A program made the position numbers and the translations under genes. Below, in pieces: positions 23,321-31,269 of a DNA stretch of 64,000 nucleotides. The stretch is from the NCBI GenBank assembly GCA_036522155.1, contig DATDGI010000194.1:8429-72428 (forward strand), read 5' to 3'. How positions within the stretch are numbered: the first letter of the stretch is position 1; every line of letters begins with the position of its first letter. The notes beneath the pieces are model-generated. The model was not told the origin of the DNA, did not search any database, and saw nothing but the letters and a program-made list of their open reading frames with translations. The DNA is from UBA9676 sp036522155 (GTDB taxonomy: Bacteria > Actinomycetota > Actinomycetes > Streptosporangiales > Streptosporangiaceae).

Positions 23321-25146
23321 CCCGTGTAGTACAGGATGTTGTCGTTCCGGTCGGCGGCGGTGCAGGCGGTCGCCGTCGGGCAGCTCAGGGCGGCCAGGGC
23401 GGCCGTGCCGTCGATCCGGCGCACGGCCGACCAGGCGCCGTTGCGGTAGCTCACCGCGCCGCCGGTGCCGTCGGTCGCCAGGCAGAACCCGGCGGCCGGG
23501 CAGGACACAGCGGTGGCGGTGAGCCCCATCGGGTGCACCGACCACGTCCCGCCGGCCAGGACGGCGGCCAGGCCGGCCCCATCGGTCGCCACGCAGAACC
23601 CTGGGTCGCCGCATGACACGGCGGTAAAGGCGTGCCCGGGGTCGACCGGGATGGCGGAGGTCCAGGACGTGCCGTCGAAGCTGTAGACCCCACCAGTTCC
23701 GTTCACCGCGAGACAGGCGGTGGGGCTGGCACAGGACACGCCGGTGAGCCCGCCGCCGGTGTCGACCGTGAACGGCTGCCAGGTCTTGGCGGCGGCGCTG
23801 TAGGCGAACGCGCTGCCGCCGCTGTCCACCGCCATGCAGAACACCACCAGCGGGCAGGACACCGAGGTGAACGTGCCGGGCCGGGTGTCCACCACCGACG
23901 GGACGCTCCAGTGGCCCTGGCTCATGGTCATCGCGTCCCCGGACTTGTCCACCGCCAGGCAGGACCGCACGGTCGCGCAGGAGATCGCGACCAGCCCGCC
24001 GTTCGGGTCCCGGGCGGTCACGTGCCAGGTGCGGACGGGCAGCGGCGGGGTGGCACGGAACAGGACGTTCCCGGCGCTGTCGATGGCGTAGCACGCGGCG
24101 GGAAGCGGGCAGGACACCCCGGTGAGCACGGCGTTGCTGGCGCGCAGAGCCAGCCGGTCGATGGGAACCGGGCCGGTCCAGCTGGCGGCCGCGGGCGGGG
24201 CAGCCGCGTGGCTGGACGGTGTGGCCGAGGCGGGCGGGCGGGGCCGGGATGGCTGGCTGGCGGAGGTGCCGATGGGACGCGGCGACGGCTGGGAGGCGAC
24301 GGCTGGCCGGTGACGCAGCGCGAGCATGCCGGCGGTGACGCCGCCGGCCAGGACGGCCAGGGCCAGCACCGTCACCAGTACCCGCCGGCGACGGCGGCGC
24401 CCCGGGGGCGGCGTGGTGTCGTGGTAGGGCGGCAGGCTGGCCAGCACGTCGGCGTGGGCGTCCCGCCACGGCTCGGGCAGCCGGGGCCGGTCGAACGGCA
24501 GGGTGGTACGGGGGGCACCGGCGGCCGCGGCAGCAACGGCGGCGGCGGCAGGCACGGGCGCCTCGGCCACCAGCACCGCTTCCCCGGCCGGCTCTGGCTC
24601 GGCAGCCTCCGGCTCAGCCAGTTCAGGCTCCTCGGCCTCCGGCTTGGCCGGTTTCGGCTCGGCAGCCTCCGGCTTGACAGGCTCAGGCGCGGCAGCTTCA
24701 GGCTCGGTCGGCTCAGGCTCGGCGGCTTCAGACTCGGCCGGTTCAGGCTCGGGGGCCTCCGGCTCGGCCGGTTTCGGCTCAGCAGCCTCCGGCTTGACAG
24801 GCTCAGGCGCGGCAGCCTCAGGCTCGGTCGGCTCAGGCTCGGCGGCTTCAGGCTCGGCTAGCTCAGGCTCCGCCAGCTCCAGCGCGAAGGCCTCCGGCTC
24901 GGCCAGTTCTGGTTCGGCCCCGATGAAGTCCGCGAACGAGCCACTGCTGTAGTCCAGGGCGGGTGCGTCTCCCCCGTTGAGCTGGTGGCCCGGCCTGGCC
25001 AGCAGCAACTCGCCACACGTCTCACAGAACTGCTCGCCCGGAGCGCTTCGGTGGCCCTGGCTGCAACTGGGCCGGACGTCTTCGCCGCAGGTTTCACAGA
25101 TCTCCGAGCCAGTGGAGACGGGATGCCCCCCAAGACACGTCGTCAC
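23317..25146 (-). CDS. Membrane-anchored double zinc-ribbon protein with Glu-Pro-Ala linker and seven extracellular repeats
   Basis: A 609-residue modular protein. Two zinc ribbons of the pattern C-x3-H-x8-C-x2-C-G lie at 4-20 and 28-44 (ICETCGEDV, FCETCGELL). Residues about 78-190 are a Glu/Pro/Ala-rich, probably extended region with two 40-residue copies. A basic stretch RRRRRR precedes one membrane helix (about 256-276). After a Pro/Ser/Thr linker, seven repeats (about 340-609) carry a V-S-C-x(5)-C-x-A-x-D/N signature, for example TSVSCPLVVFCMAVDSGG, consistent with a disulphide-bonded seven-bladed propeller outside the cell. The GTG start puts the ribbon motif in the first four residues. 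The function is unknown; the layout suggests an inside-to-outside sensor or scaffold. Confidence 0.75.
   Translation of the reverse strand: MTTCLGGHPVSTGSEICETCGEDVRPSCSQGHRSAPGEQFCETCGELLLARPGHQLNGGDAPALDYSSGSFADFIGAEPELAEPEAFALELAEPELAEPEAAEPEPTEPEAAAPEPVKPEAAEPKPAEPEAPEPEPAESEAAEPEPTEPEAAAPEPVKPEAAEPKPAKPEAEEPELAEPEAAEPEPAGEAVLVAEAPVPAAAAVAAAAAGAPRTTLPFDRPRLPEPWRDAHADVLASLPPYHDTTPPPGRRRRRRVLVTVLALAVLAGGVTAGMLALRHRPAVASQPSPRPIGTSASQPSRPRPPASATPSSHAAAPPAAASWTGPVPIDRLALRASNAVLTGVSCPLPAACYAIDSAGNVLFRATPPLPVRTWHVTARDPNGGLVAISCATVRSCLAVDKSGDAMTMSQGHWSVPSVVDTRPGTFTSVSCPLVVFCMAVDSGGSAFAYSAAAKTWQPFTVDTGGGLTGVSCASPTACLAVNGTGGVYSFDGTSWTSAIPVDPGHAFTAVSCGDPGFCVATDGAGLAAVLAGGTWSVHPMGLTATAVSCPAAGFCLATDGTGGAVSYRNGAWSAVRRIDGTAALAALSCPTATACTAADRNDNILYYTG
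24610..24849 (-). repeat. Two 120-bp tandem copies encoding a Glu-Pro-Ala repeat
   Basis: Residues 100-139 and 140-179 of the protein on the minus strand are near-identical 40-residue units that begin AAEPEPTEPEAAAPEPVKPE. The DNA copies differ at only a few positions, so this duplication is recent. Shorter EPE/AEP periodicity continues on both sides. Confidence 0.8.
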
Positions 25147-25227
25147 CGCTTATCGCTTCCCATCAATGCGCGCCCGCTGGTTGATGTTAGGGCACCTCAG
25201 CCCCTATGGTGACGCGCTTCGCGAAGC

Positions 25228-25791
25228 TCAGACGGGCCCGTACAGAGTCAGATCAAGCACGATGGCCATGACAACCGTGAGGGTGCGGGCCGACGGCGAT
25301 ACCGGAGCGGTGAACTCGACGTGATAGTGGTCGGCCGGGGTGAGCATTTCCTTGACACCCGCCCAGGTCTTACGGATCCGTGCGAATTCGCGGCCGGTGG
25401 TGCCGGTGACGGAAAAGTGCTTGAGCGCCAGGTCGCCGACGACCTTGCCAACGGTCTGGTCCTGATCGTCGATAAGGGTGTAATGGCGGGTGGTCTGGGT
25501 CGCCCTGATCCGGCCGGCCGGTTCGCCCATGGGGTCCAGCAGTTCGGTGATCCGTTCCCTGGAGTGCTTGATCAGGGTCAGGACCGGCTCGTTGGCGGCG
25601 GTGGTGAGCGCGACTACGCGGGCGTCAGGCATCGACTTGCTGAGCACCTTCAGCCAGGTGTGCGCCTCGGTTTCGGTGGCGATGGCCACCAGCCGCCGCT
25701 GATCGTCGAAAATCTCATAGGCCGCCCGATTGGGCAGCAGCTTTCCTGGCTGCTGGATCCGCAGTTCCCGGGAGTCAAACGGATGGTCCAC
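25228..25791 (-). CDS. LURP-one-related / phospholipid-scramblase-like protein
   Basis: About 187 residues from a GTG at 25791 (VDHPFDSRELRIQQPGKLLPNRAAYEIFDDQ). The beta-rich pattern with repeated strands (ERITELLDPMGEPAGRIR, HYTLIDDQDQTVGKVVGDLALKHFSV) and a C-terminal hydrophobic helix (TLTVVMAIVLDLTLYG) match the LURP-one/scramblase-related fold, where the hydrophobic helix is buried in a beta barrel. No enzymatic motif is seen. Reading frame remains open further upstream (to 25899) but the extra N-terminus is unlike the family. It is divergent from the CadD-like gene. The role is unknown. Confidence 0.65.
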   Translation of the reverse strand: MDHPFDSRELRIQQPGKLLPNRAAYEIFDDQRRLVAIATETEAHTWLKVLSKSMPDARVVALTTAANEPVLTLIKHSRERITELLDPMGEPAGRIRATQTTRHYTLIDDQDQTVGKVVGDLALKHFSVTGTTGREFARIRKTWAGVKEMLTPADHYHVEFTAPVSPSARTLTVVMAIVLDLTLYGPV

Positions 25792-25922
25792 ACCGGTGAG
25801 TATGCAGCACCTAACCCACCAAAACGACGACTGCCCAGGCCAGCAAACGCTCACCTGGTGAGCCCTGACCGGAAATCGGCGGTCATCTACTCTGGGCAAT
25901 GAGGCAGCCAGCGGGAGGCGCG

Positions 25923-26525
25923 ATGCCTGCGGGCGGAATCTTCGCCGTGGCGGTGACCGCCATCGTGATTTTCGCGGCCACCAACGCCGACGACATCCTC
26001 GTGCTCACCGTGCTGAACGTTTCCTCGCGCGCCGGCGGCCGCCCCCGGCGCTGGCAGATCTGGGCCGGCCAGTACACGGGATTCGCAATCCTGGTCGCCG
26101 CGTCGCTGGCCGCCGCGGCCGGCCTGGCGCTGGTCCCGGAGCGGTGGCTGTGGCTGCTCGGCCTGCTGCCGCTGGGCCTCGGGCTGGCTAAGCTGGCCGC
26201 CGCGATCCGCGCCCACCGGTCGGGACGCTACGTCTCCCCGGCCGTGGCTACCGGCCTGACCGGGGTCATCGGGCTGACCGTTGTCAATGGCGGCGACAAC
26301 ATCTCGGTCTACACGCCCGTGTTCCGGACCAGCAGCATCACGGTAACGGCCGTCATCATCGCGGTGTTCATGGCTGGGGTGGCCCTGTATTGCCTGGCCA
26401 GCTCCGGGTTCGCCGCCCGGCGCACGGTTATCACGGCGATGCAGCGCTGGGGTCAGTGGGCGGTCCCGGTGGTGTTCATCGGGATCGGCTTCTACATCTT
26501 CTACCAGACCGGCGCCCTGACCTGA
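25923..26525 (+). CDS. CadD-family cadmium resistance/cation efflux membrane protein
   Basis: A 200-residue protein with five to six hydrophobic helices. Family motifs are visible: an early FAATNADDILVLTVL (acidic residues within helix 1) and GLTVVNGGDNISVYTPVF in the second half, which mirror each other as in LysE-fold transporters. It would export a divalent cation or small organic cation. The ATG at 25923 has GGGAGG 4 bases upstream and is preferred over the ATG at 25899. No metal-responsive regulator is next to it, so cadmium specificity is an assumption from family naming. Its 3' end overlaps the convergent gene by about 25 bp. Confidence 0.8.
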   Translation: MPAGGIFAVAVTAIVIFAATNADDILVLTVLNVSSRAGGRPRRWQIWAGQYTGFAILVAASLAAAAGLALVPERWLWLLGLLPLGLGLAKLAAAIRAHRSGRYVSPAVATGLTGVIGLTVVNGGDNISVYTPVFRTSSITVTAVIIAVFMAGVALYCLASSGFAARRTVITAMQRWGQWAVPVVFIGIGFYIFYQTGALT

Positions 26526-26890
26526 CCTCCCGGCCAGAGCGCATGGGACCAGCCCACCGCGATGATCGCCGCACCACCGATGAGCAGGGCCGGACGGTGG
26601 CGGCGGGCCCCGATCGCCATCACGGCATCGCCGGCCAGCCGGACCGCCTGCGCCGACGGCGGCATGTGCCTGAGCACGTACTGCCCCGGCCCGGTCGTGG
26701 CCAGTGCATCCAGGTCGGCCAGCCCGAGCACGGCCAGTGAGCCTGCCACCGGCAACAGGATGCGCACCGCCAGCGCCGTCTTCGGCCTGGCCCGCCAGAG
26801 CAGGATGTTCGAGACCGCCGAGGCGGTGACATCCGCACCGACCTTGACCGGGTGAACCTGGTGGACACGTATCTTGCCGGCCAGTTCCAT
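26501..26890 (-). CDS. Small conserved membrane protein of unknown function
   Basis: From the ATG at 26890 the product has 129 residues: MELAGKIRVHQVHPVKVGAD, then SNILLWRARPKTALAVRILLPVAGSLAVLG, a linker TTGPGQYVLRHMPPSAQAVRL, and a second hydrophobic part LIGGAAIIAVGWSHALWPGG. The HPVK-x2-x-D start, the GxYVLRxM middle and the final GW segment look like a family of small membrane proteins, but no function is known to me. A GTG at 26905 would add five residues. It overlaps the end of the cadD-like gene on the other strand. Confidence 0.5.
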   Translation of the reverse strand: MELAGKIRVHQVHPVKVGADVTASAVSNILLWRARPKTALAVRILLPVAGSLAVLGLADLDALATTGPGQYVLRHMPPSAQAVRLAGDAVMAIGARRHRPALLIGGAAIIAVGWSHALWPGGQVRAPVW

Positions 26891-26923
26891 CCGGCCATTG
26901 TCCACGCCCGCCGCAGCCGGTCG

Positions 26924-27307
26924 TCAGGTGGCCGGGACGGTGCTGGACAGGATGCAGAACTCGTTGCCCTCGGGATCGGCGAGGGTGATCCAGCCGCTGC
27001 CATCGGGCCGCCGGAAGTCAGCCAGCTGGGTCGCGCCCAGGCCGATGACGCGTTCGGTCTCCTCTTCCCGGGTGAGGTCCACCGGGAGCAGGTCGAGATG
27101 GACCCGGTTCTTCAGCTTCTTGCCGTCCGGGACGGTGATGAACAGCAGCAACTGGCTCCGGTCGCGCGACATGATCAGGCATTCCTCGTGCCCGGGCTCA
27201 TTCGGGTCGTCCGGATCCTCGGTGAAGTCCAGAACCTGCGACCAGAAGAGCGACTGCGTATAGGCGTCGATGGCGTCGAAGGACGTGTGTGAGATGCGGC
27301 TCGTCAT
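26924..27307 (-). CDS. VOC (glyoxalase/bleomycin-resistance fold) protein
   Basis: A 127-residue protein with one pair of beta-alpha-beta-beta-beta modules: SRISHTSFDAIDAYTQSLFWSQVL, then NRVHLDLLPVD, then GWITLADPEGNEFCIL. It resembles the actinobacterial stand-alone 'glyoxalase-like' proteins, which keep only part of the metal site (His in ISHT, Glu in GNEFCIL). The ATG at 27307 starts at MTSRISH, as in homologues; the open frame continues upstream without support. A 152-bp gap to the next gene shows no clear promoter. The substrate is unknown. Confidence 0.78.
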   Translation of the reverse strand: MTSRISHTSFDAIDAYTQSLFWSQVLDFTEDPDDPNEPGHEECLIMSRDRSQLLLFITVPDGKKLKNRVHLDLLPVDLTREEETERVIGLGATQLADFRRPDGSGWITLADPEGNEFCILSSTVPAT

Positions 27308-27459
27308 GGCGACAGCCTTGGCCGCCCGGTGACGGGCGTCAAACAGTTTCCGGTCGCGGCCAGCCGGCTGAACCAATAGCCGGTCGCGTCGCGTTTAGCG
27401 GGTGAAAGCCGGCGGCCGCCGTTGGAAGCAAGTTCGTCCATTCGCAAGGAGACAACGAA

Positions 27460-28029
27460 ATGTCGTTGACCCATGCCCGGGCGGCGGCCGGGCTCATCCT
27501 GCTCACCGCGCTGGCCACGGGCTGTGGCGCGGCCGCCAGCGTGGCCTCGTCCGTGGTTCACCACACCGCACCGGCGGCCGGGCAGGCCGCGCCGCCGGCC
27601 TGCTCGCTGCTGAAGCCGGCCGATGTCCTGGCCGTGGCCTCCACCTTCCCGCACGACACGATCACCATCGACGGTCACAACCAGCAGAGCGCCCCGCCGA
27701 CCAGCGAATGCGGCTACAACCAGAAGGGCGTGTTCACCGCCAGCGGCGGCATCACCACCACCATGTCCGGTGACCAGTGGGCCCAGCTGACGGTCGTCGC
27801 CGACGGCGCGTCCTACGACTACAACCCCGTGCCCGGCGCGACCATCAAGGGCCTGGGGGACGGCGCGTACTGGGACGCCGGCAGCAACACCGTGGTGGTC
27901 AAGGTGGGCCAGAACGTTCTGCAGGTGGTGGACAACGTGCCCGCCAACGTCGGCTCCACCGCCTCCGTGGGCGCCGCCTACCGGCAGGCCGCGCAGGCGC
28001 TGGCGGCCAAAGTCCTGGCTCGCATGTAG
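27460..28029 (+). CDS. Secreted lipoprotein, DUF3558-like
   Basis: A 189-residue lipoprotein with signal peptide and lipobox ending at Cys22 (TALATGC). The mature part begins PACSLLKPADVLAVASTFPHD and has a second Cys in SECGYNQKG, then GLGDGAYWDAGSNTVVVKVGQNVLQV, matching the DUF3558 pattern of one disulphide and a GLGD-x-A turn. Members are cell-envelope lipoproteins of unknown role in actinomycetes. AAGGAG lies upstream of the ATG at the expected distance. Confidence 0.75.
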   Translation: MSLTHARAAAGLILLTALATGCGAAASVASSVVHHTAPAAGQAAPPACSLLKPADVLAVASTFPHDTITIDGHNQQSAPPTSECGYNQKGVFTASGGITTTMSGDQWAQLTVVADGASYDYNPVPGATIKGLGDGAYWDAGSNTVVVKVGQNVLQVVDNVPANVGSTASVGAAYRQAAQALAAKVLARM

Positions 28030-28079
28030 GCGAGCCGCGCTACGGTGGTCAGCCGGGCCAGGAACGAAGGGAGCGGCCG

Positions 28080-28646
28080 GTGACGTCGACGGCGCTGCTG
28101 GTCATGGACGTGCAGCAGGGCATCGTGGAGCGGTTCGCCGGTGAGGAGGGCTACCTCCCCCGGCTGGCCACCGCGATCACGGCCGCCCGCGGCGCGGGCG
28201 TGCCGGTCATCTACGTGACCGTCACCTTCCGCCCCGGATATCCCGAGGTCAGCGAGCGCAACAAGAGCTTCGCCGCGATCGCGGGGACCGGCCGGTTTAC
28301 CGACGGCGATCCCGCCATGGCCATCCCGCCCGCCGTCGCCCCCGCGGGTGGCGAGCCCGTCGTGACCAAACGGCGGGTGTCCGCCTTCACCGGCAGCGAT
28401 CTGGAGGTGCTGCTGCGCAGCGGCGGCACCGATCACCTGGTGCTGGCTGGGATCGCCACCAGCGGCGTGGTGCTGTCCACCCTGCGCCAGGCGGCCGATC
28501 TCGATTTCCGGCTCACCGTGCTGGCGGACGGCTGCCTGGATGCCGACCCCGAGGTGCACGAGGTGCTGCTGCACAAGGTTTTCCCCCGCCAGGCAGAGGT
28601 CACCACCATCGCCGCCTGGGCCGCCAGCCTGGCCGGCCCGGCCTGA
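28080..28646 (+). CDS. Isochorismatase-family hydrolase lacking the nucleophilic cysteine
   Basis: A 188-residue alpha/beta protein. Asp10 (ALLVMDVQQGI) and the Lys in TKRRVSAFTGSDLEVLL are two of the three catalytic residues. The third position, normally Cys in GVxTxxCV, reads LAGIATSGVVLSTLRQAADLDF, so Gly replaces Cys. Such members cannot use the cysteine-hydrolase route and resemble true isochorismatases, which use a water molecule. The GTG at 28080 gives the family start MTSTALLVMD. It is followed 6 bp later by a convergent gene. Confidence 0.8.
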   Translation: MTSTALLVMDVQQGIVERFAGEEGYLPRLATAITAARGAGVPVIYVTVTFRPGYPEVSERNKSFAAIAGTGRFTDGDPAMAIPPAVAPAGGEPVVTKRRVSAFTGSDLEVLLRSGGTDHLVLAGIATSGVVLSTLRQAADLDFRLTVLADGCLDADPEVHEVLLHKVFPRQAEVTTIAAWAASLAGPA

Positions 28647-28652
28647 TCTCCG

Positions 28653-29234
28653 TCAGGCGGCCCGGGTGGCGATCCCTGGGTAATCCAGCACCAGGCCAGC
28701 TTCGTCGTAGACCAGCACGCAGCTGAAGTTGAAGGCCGGAGCGGCATAGTCGTAGCGCTGGCGGGTGGGGTCGCCGGCCCGGCGCAGGTAGGTCTGCTCC
28801 AGCCGCTCCACAGCCAGGCCGGTCACCCGGACGTAGGCGGCCGGAGCCGCCGCCAGCGCGGCCACGGGCAGGCCCAGCCGCCGCACCGGCAGGGCGTTGG
28901 TCATGGCCGACGACTCCAGATCCACGTCGAGACAGCCGTCCAGGTGAGGCGCGGGTTCCCCGTCCACCAGCCAGTGGCCCGCACCGTCGGCCGTCAGCCG
29001 GGTGGACCGATACCCGCTAGCCGACCGGGCCAGCAGCCGTGCGCTCTGGGTCAGCCAAGCGGTGTCCACCTCGATGGCGTACTGGACGGCCCAGGTCACG
29101 CCGTCCTCGACCGCGGCCGTCCAGCCTTCGATGGCGCACCCATCCGGATGGTCACGGAAATACACCACCTCAAAGCCGCTGCGGGCACCCTGATGGCGCC
29201 ACGCCGCGGTGGTGGGCATCGGCGTGAAGGACAT
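28653..29234 (-). CDS. Putative glycolipid-binding (PF06475/DUF1089) protein
   Basis: A 193-residue protein: TTAAWRHQGARSGFEVVYF, then GWTAAVEDGVTWAVQYAIEVDTAWLTQSA, GAGHWLVDGEPAPHLDGCLDVDLESSAMTN, then a C-terminal RYDYAAPAFNFSCVLVYDEAGLVLDYPG. The order of motifs is that of the putative glycolipid-binding family, an elongated beta structure of unknown physiological ligand. The start at 29234 (MSFTPMPTT) is favoured; another ATG lies at 29219 and the frame is open to 29273. It is divergent from the VOC gene at 29306. Confidence 0.72.
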   Translation of the reverse strand: MSFTPMPTTAAWRHQGARSGFEVVYFRDHPDGCAIEGWTAAVEDGVTWAVQYAIEVDTAWLTQSARLLARSASGYRSTRLTADGAGHWLVDGEPAPHLDGCLDVDLESSAMTNALPVRRLGLPVAALAAAPAAYVRVTGLAVERLEQTYLRRAGDPTRQRYDYAAPAFNFSCVLVYDEAGLVLDYPGIATRAA

Positions 29235-29305
29235 GCAGCCGACATTCCCACTCCCTGGCCCGGATGTCAGCACGCTGGCCAGCCGCGGTGGCAGACTGAC
29301 GTCAC

Positions 29306-29680
29306 ATGTTGGGATCCAGCGATGTCATCGCTTTCGCCGCGGCCACCGACCTGGCCCGGTCCCGGCTGTTCTACGAGCAGACGCTGGGCCTGCCGGTGAC
29401 GGAGGAGAACAACTTCGCCTGCGTGTTCGACGCGCACGGGACCATGCTCAGGGTGACCGCCGTGCCGGCCGTCTCGGCTGCCGTCTACACCGTCCTCGGC
29501 TGGCGGGTCACCGACATCGAGGCTGAGGTCCGCGACCTCGCCGCCCGCGGCGTCACGTTCATCCGCTACGACAGCATGGACCAGGACAGCAATGGCATCT
29601 GGACCACCCCCGGCGGCGACAAGGTGGCATGGTTCGCCGATCCGGATGGCAACATCCTGTCGCTCACCCAGTTCCACTGA
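29306..29680 (+). CDS. VOC-family (glyoxalase-like) protein
   Basis: A 124-residue VOC protein: FAAATDLARSRLFYEQTLGLPV in the first half and DKVAWFADPDGNILSLTQF at the end, which is the usual signature. The N-terminal metal-binding His is missing (IAFAAA), so it may be a binding protein rather than a metalloenzyme. Next to a thioesterase and a DUF1330 protein on the same strand, 34 bp apart from the former. Confidence 0.8.
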   Translation: MLGSSDVIAFAAATDLARSRLFYEQTLGLPVTEENNFACVFDAHGTMLRVTAVPAVSAAVYTVLGWRVTDIEAEVRDLAARGVTFIRYDSMDQDSNGIWTTPGGDKVAWFADPDGNILSLTQFH

Positions 29681-29714
29681 CCGGCGGCGCTGGCGGCGGT
29701 GACAGACTGCGGTC

Positions 29715-30155
29715 ATGCCCGAAGAGCTGGATGCGCTGGTCGCGCTCATGCCCTTTGCTGCCCAGCTGGGCATGACCCTGACCGAGGCGAGCCGGGAACG
29801 CGTCGTCGGCGAGCTGGCATGGACGCCGCGGCTGTGCACCGCAGGCGGGGTCATGCACGGCGGCGTCCTCATGTCGCTGGCCGACAGCGCCGGTGCGCTG
29901 GTGGCATTCCTCGGGCTTCCCGACGGCGCGACGACGGCGACGATCACCTCCGCCAGCCAGATGTTCCGCCCGGTCAGCGCGGGTGTGGTGCGCGCGGTGG
30001 CGGTGCCCCTGCACCACGGCCGGACCACCGTCACCGTGCAGACCAGCCTGTACGACTCCGGTCAGCGGCTGGTGGCCCAGACGACCCAGGTCCAGGTAAT
30101 CAGGACACGCACCGATGATCAGACCGCGGCCCGCGGCCAGAAGGGGAGCACATGA
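29715..30155 (+). CDS. PaaI-family hotdog-fold thioesterase
   Basis: A 146-residue hotdog protein. The family core is GVMHGGVLMSLADSAGALVAFLGLP, with the Asp of the active site on the long central helix, then TATITSASQMFRPVSAGVVRAVAVPLHHGRTTV. It would hydrolyse an acyl-CoA thioester, often phenylacetyl-CoA or a hydroxyaryl-CoA in this family. It overlaps the DUF1330 gene by ATGA (30152-30155). Confidence 0.85.
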   Translation: MPEELDALVALMPFAAQLGMTLTEASRERVVGELAWTPRLCTAGGVMHGGVLMSLADSAGALVAFLGLPDGATTATITSASQMFRPVSAGVVRAVAVPLHHGRTTVTVQTSLYDSGQRLVAQTTQVQVIRTRTDDQTAARGQKGST

Positions 30156-30442
30156 CGGCCTACGTGATCGCCGAGATCGATGTGCACGACCAGGAGGCCT
30201 ACCGCGAGTACGGGGCGCTGGTGCCGGGCACGCTGGAGCCCTACGGCGGGCGGTTCATCGTCCGCGGCGGGCACTGCGAGACGCTCGAAGGCGGCTGGCA
30301 GCCGCCCCGGATGGTGGTGCTGGAGTTCCCCACCGCCGAGCAGGCCAGAAGCTGGTACACCTCACCCGGGTACACCGCGGCCATGGAAATGCGCCAGCGC
30401 GCCTCCACCGGGAAGCTGATCCTGGTGGAAGGGACCGGGTAG
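30152..30442 (+). CDS. DUF1330 family protein
   Basis: A 96-residue protein: MTAYVIAEIDVHDQEAYREY, then YGGRFIVRGGHCETLEGGW and MVVLEFPTAEQARSWYTSPGY. This ferredoxin-like dimeric alpha+beta family has no assigned function. It is translationally coupled to the thioesterase and converges with the DinB-fold gene 6 bp away. Confidence 0.87.
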   Translation: MTAYVIAEIDVHDQEAYREYGALVPGTLEPYGGRFIVRGGHCETLEGGWQPPRMVVLEFPTAEQARSWYTSPGYTAAMEMRQRASTGKLILVEGTG

Positions 30443-30448
30443 CCGGAG

Positions 30449-31108
30449 TCACTCGATGACGTCGCGGGTGGCCGGGCCGAACACCACCAGGTGGCCGAGC
30501 ACCGGGGCCGGGTCACCGGACCAGCCGAGCGCGGCGAGCTGATCCCGGCTGCGGCGGCCCATCCGCCACCGGAACGCCTCGAACCGGGTGGTGGTCAGGG
30601 TGAGCGGTGTCCCGGTGCCCGGCCCGAGCCGGAACTCGGCATCTTCCACCACCACCCGCAGCGGCACCGGCGGCCTCATTCGGCTGAGCAGCCAGCCCGC
30701 CCCCTGCCAGATCGCATCGCTGTCCCTGGCCCCGGGCTGGCCCACCGCGCCGCGGATGTCCTGTTCGTGGCTGGCGACGTCGATCACCCCCGGCCAGACC
30801 CGGGCCGAGCCGATGAGTTCCTCGATCCGCGGCGCTACCCCCGCCCAGCGCTCCAGGATGTCCGCCACCGGGCGGCCAGCGAACCGGCGCACCTGCGCGG
30901 CCGTCTCCTCCTCCGTTGGCGGCCCGGACAGGCGTCCCGCCACCACGTCCTCGGCGACCGCGGTCAGGTGGGCCAGCACGTCCCGCACCGACCAGCTCGG
31001 GCAGGCGGGCACGTTGGCCGCCAGCGCGGTCTCAGCCATGCCTGCCAGCAGCCCGGCCACCCGCTCCCGGGTGTCGCGGTAGAGCCGGCGGAGATCGGCT
31101 TCCGGCAT
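30449..31108 (-). CDS. DinB-fold, mycothiol-dependent maleylpyruvate isomerase family protein
   Basis: A 219-residue protein. The four-helix N-domain has the metal-binding His in SVRDVLAHLTAVAEDVVAGRL and the second ligand cluster in GVIDVASHEQDIRGAVG. The C-terminal part (about 140-219) is an SCP2-like alpha/beta domain. Members use mycothiol as cofactor for isomerisation, transfer or detoxification; the actual reaction is unknown here. It is one of four paralogues in the window (also 43306, 48357, 62577). The 161-bp region upstream holds the divergent tetR promoter. Confidence 0.8.
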   Translation of the reverse strand: MPEADLRRLYRDTRERVAGLLAGMAETALAANVPACPSWSVRDVLAHLTAVAEDVVAGRLSGPPTEEETAAQVRRFAGRPVADILERWAGVAPRIEELIGSARVWPGVIDVASHEQDIRGAVGQPGARDSDAIWQGAGWLLSRMRPPVPLRVVVEDAEFRLGPGTGTPLTLTTTRFEAFRWRMGRRSRDQLAALGWSGDPAPVLGHLVVFGPATRDVIE

Positions 31109-31234
31109 ACCGCCACCATACGGCGCTAAGGTTTACGGGCCATCCCTCCCCACATGGCCGATCTGGCCGCGGCCTCGGCTGCGGAGGCGGGACGCCATTC
31201 CTGGACCGGCACCAGGCCCGCCGCCCGCGCCTGG

Positions 31235-31263
31235 TTGACAAGTTAGTGAGTGGTTACTATCTT
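31235..31263 (+). promoter_or_regulatory. tetR promoter with operator inside the -35/-10 spacer; leaderless transcript predicted
   Basis: A consensus TTGACA (31235-31240), a 17-bp spacer and TATCTT (31258-31263) form a near-ideal promoter. The start point, 7 bases after the -10, falls on the A of the ATG at 31270, so the mRNA should have no leader. The spacer holds AAGTTAGTGA-N5-TACT (31240-31258), repeated before the exporter gene. Confidence 0.7.
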
Positions 31264-31269
31264 GGTGCC

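Noticed and set aside
23632..24861. A Gly/Arg/Leu-repeat open frame antisense to the zinc-ribbon/propeller gene
   Set aside because: The repetitive peptide is the mirror of the Glu-Pro-Ala repeat; it has no ribosome binding site or family.
25899..25922. ATG at 25899 as start of the CadD-like gene
   Set aside because: GGGAGG lies directly before the ATG at 25923, whose product begins at the hydrophobic segment as in the family.
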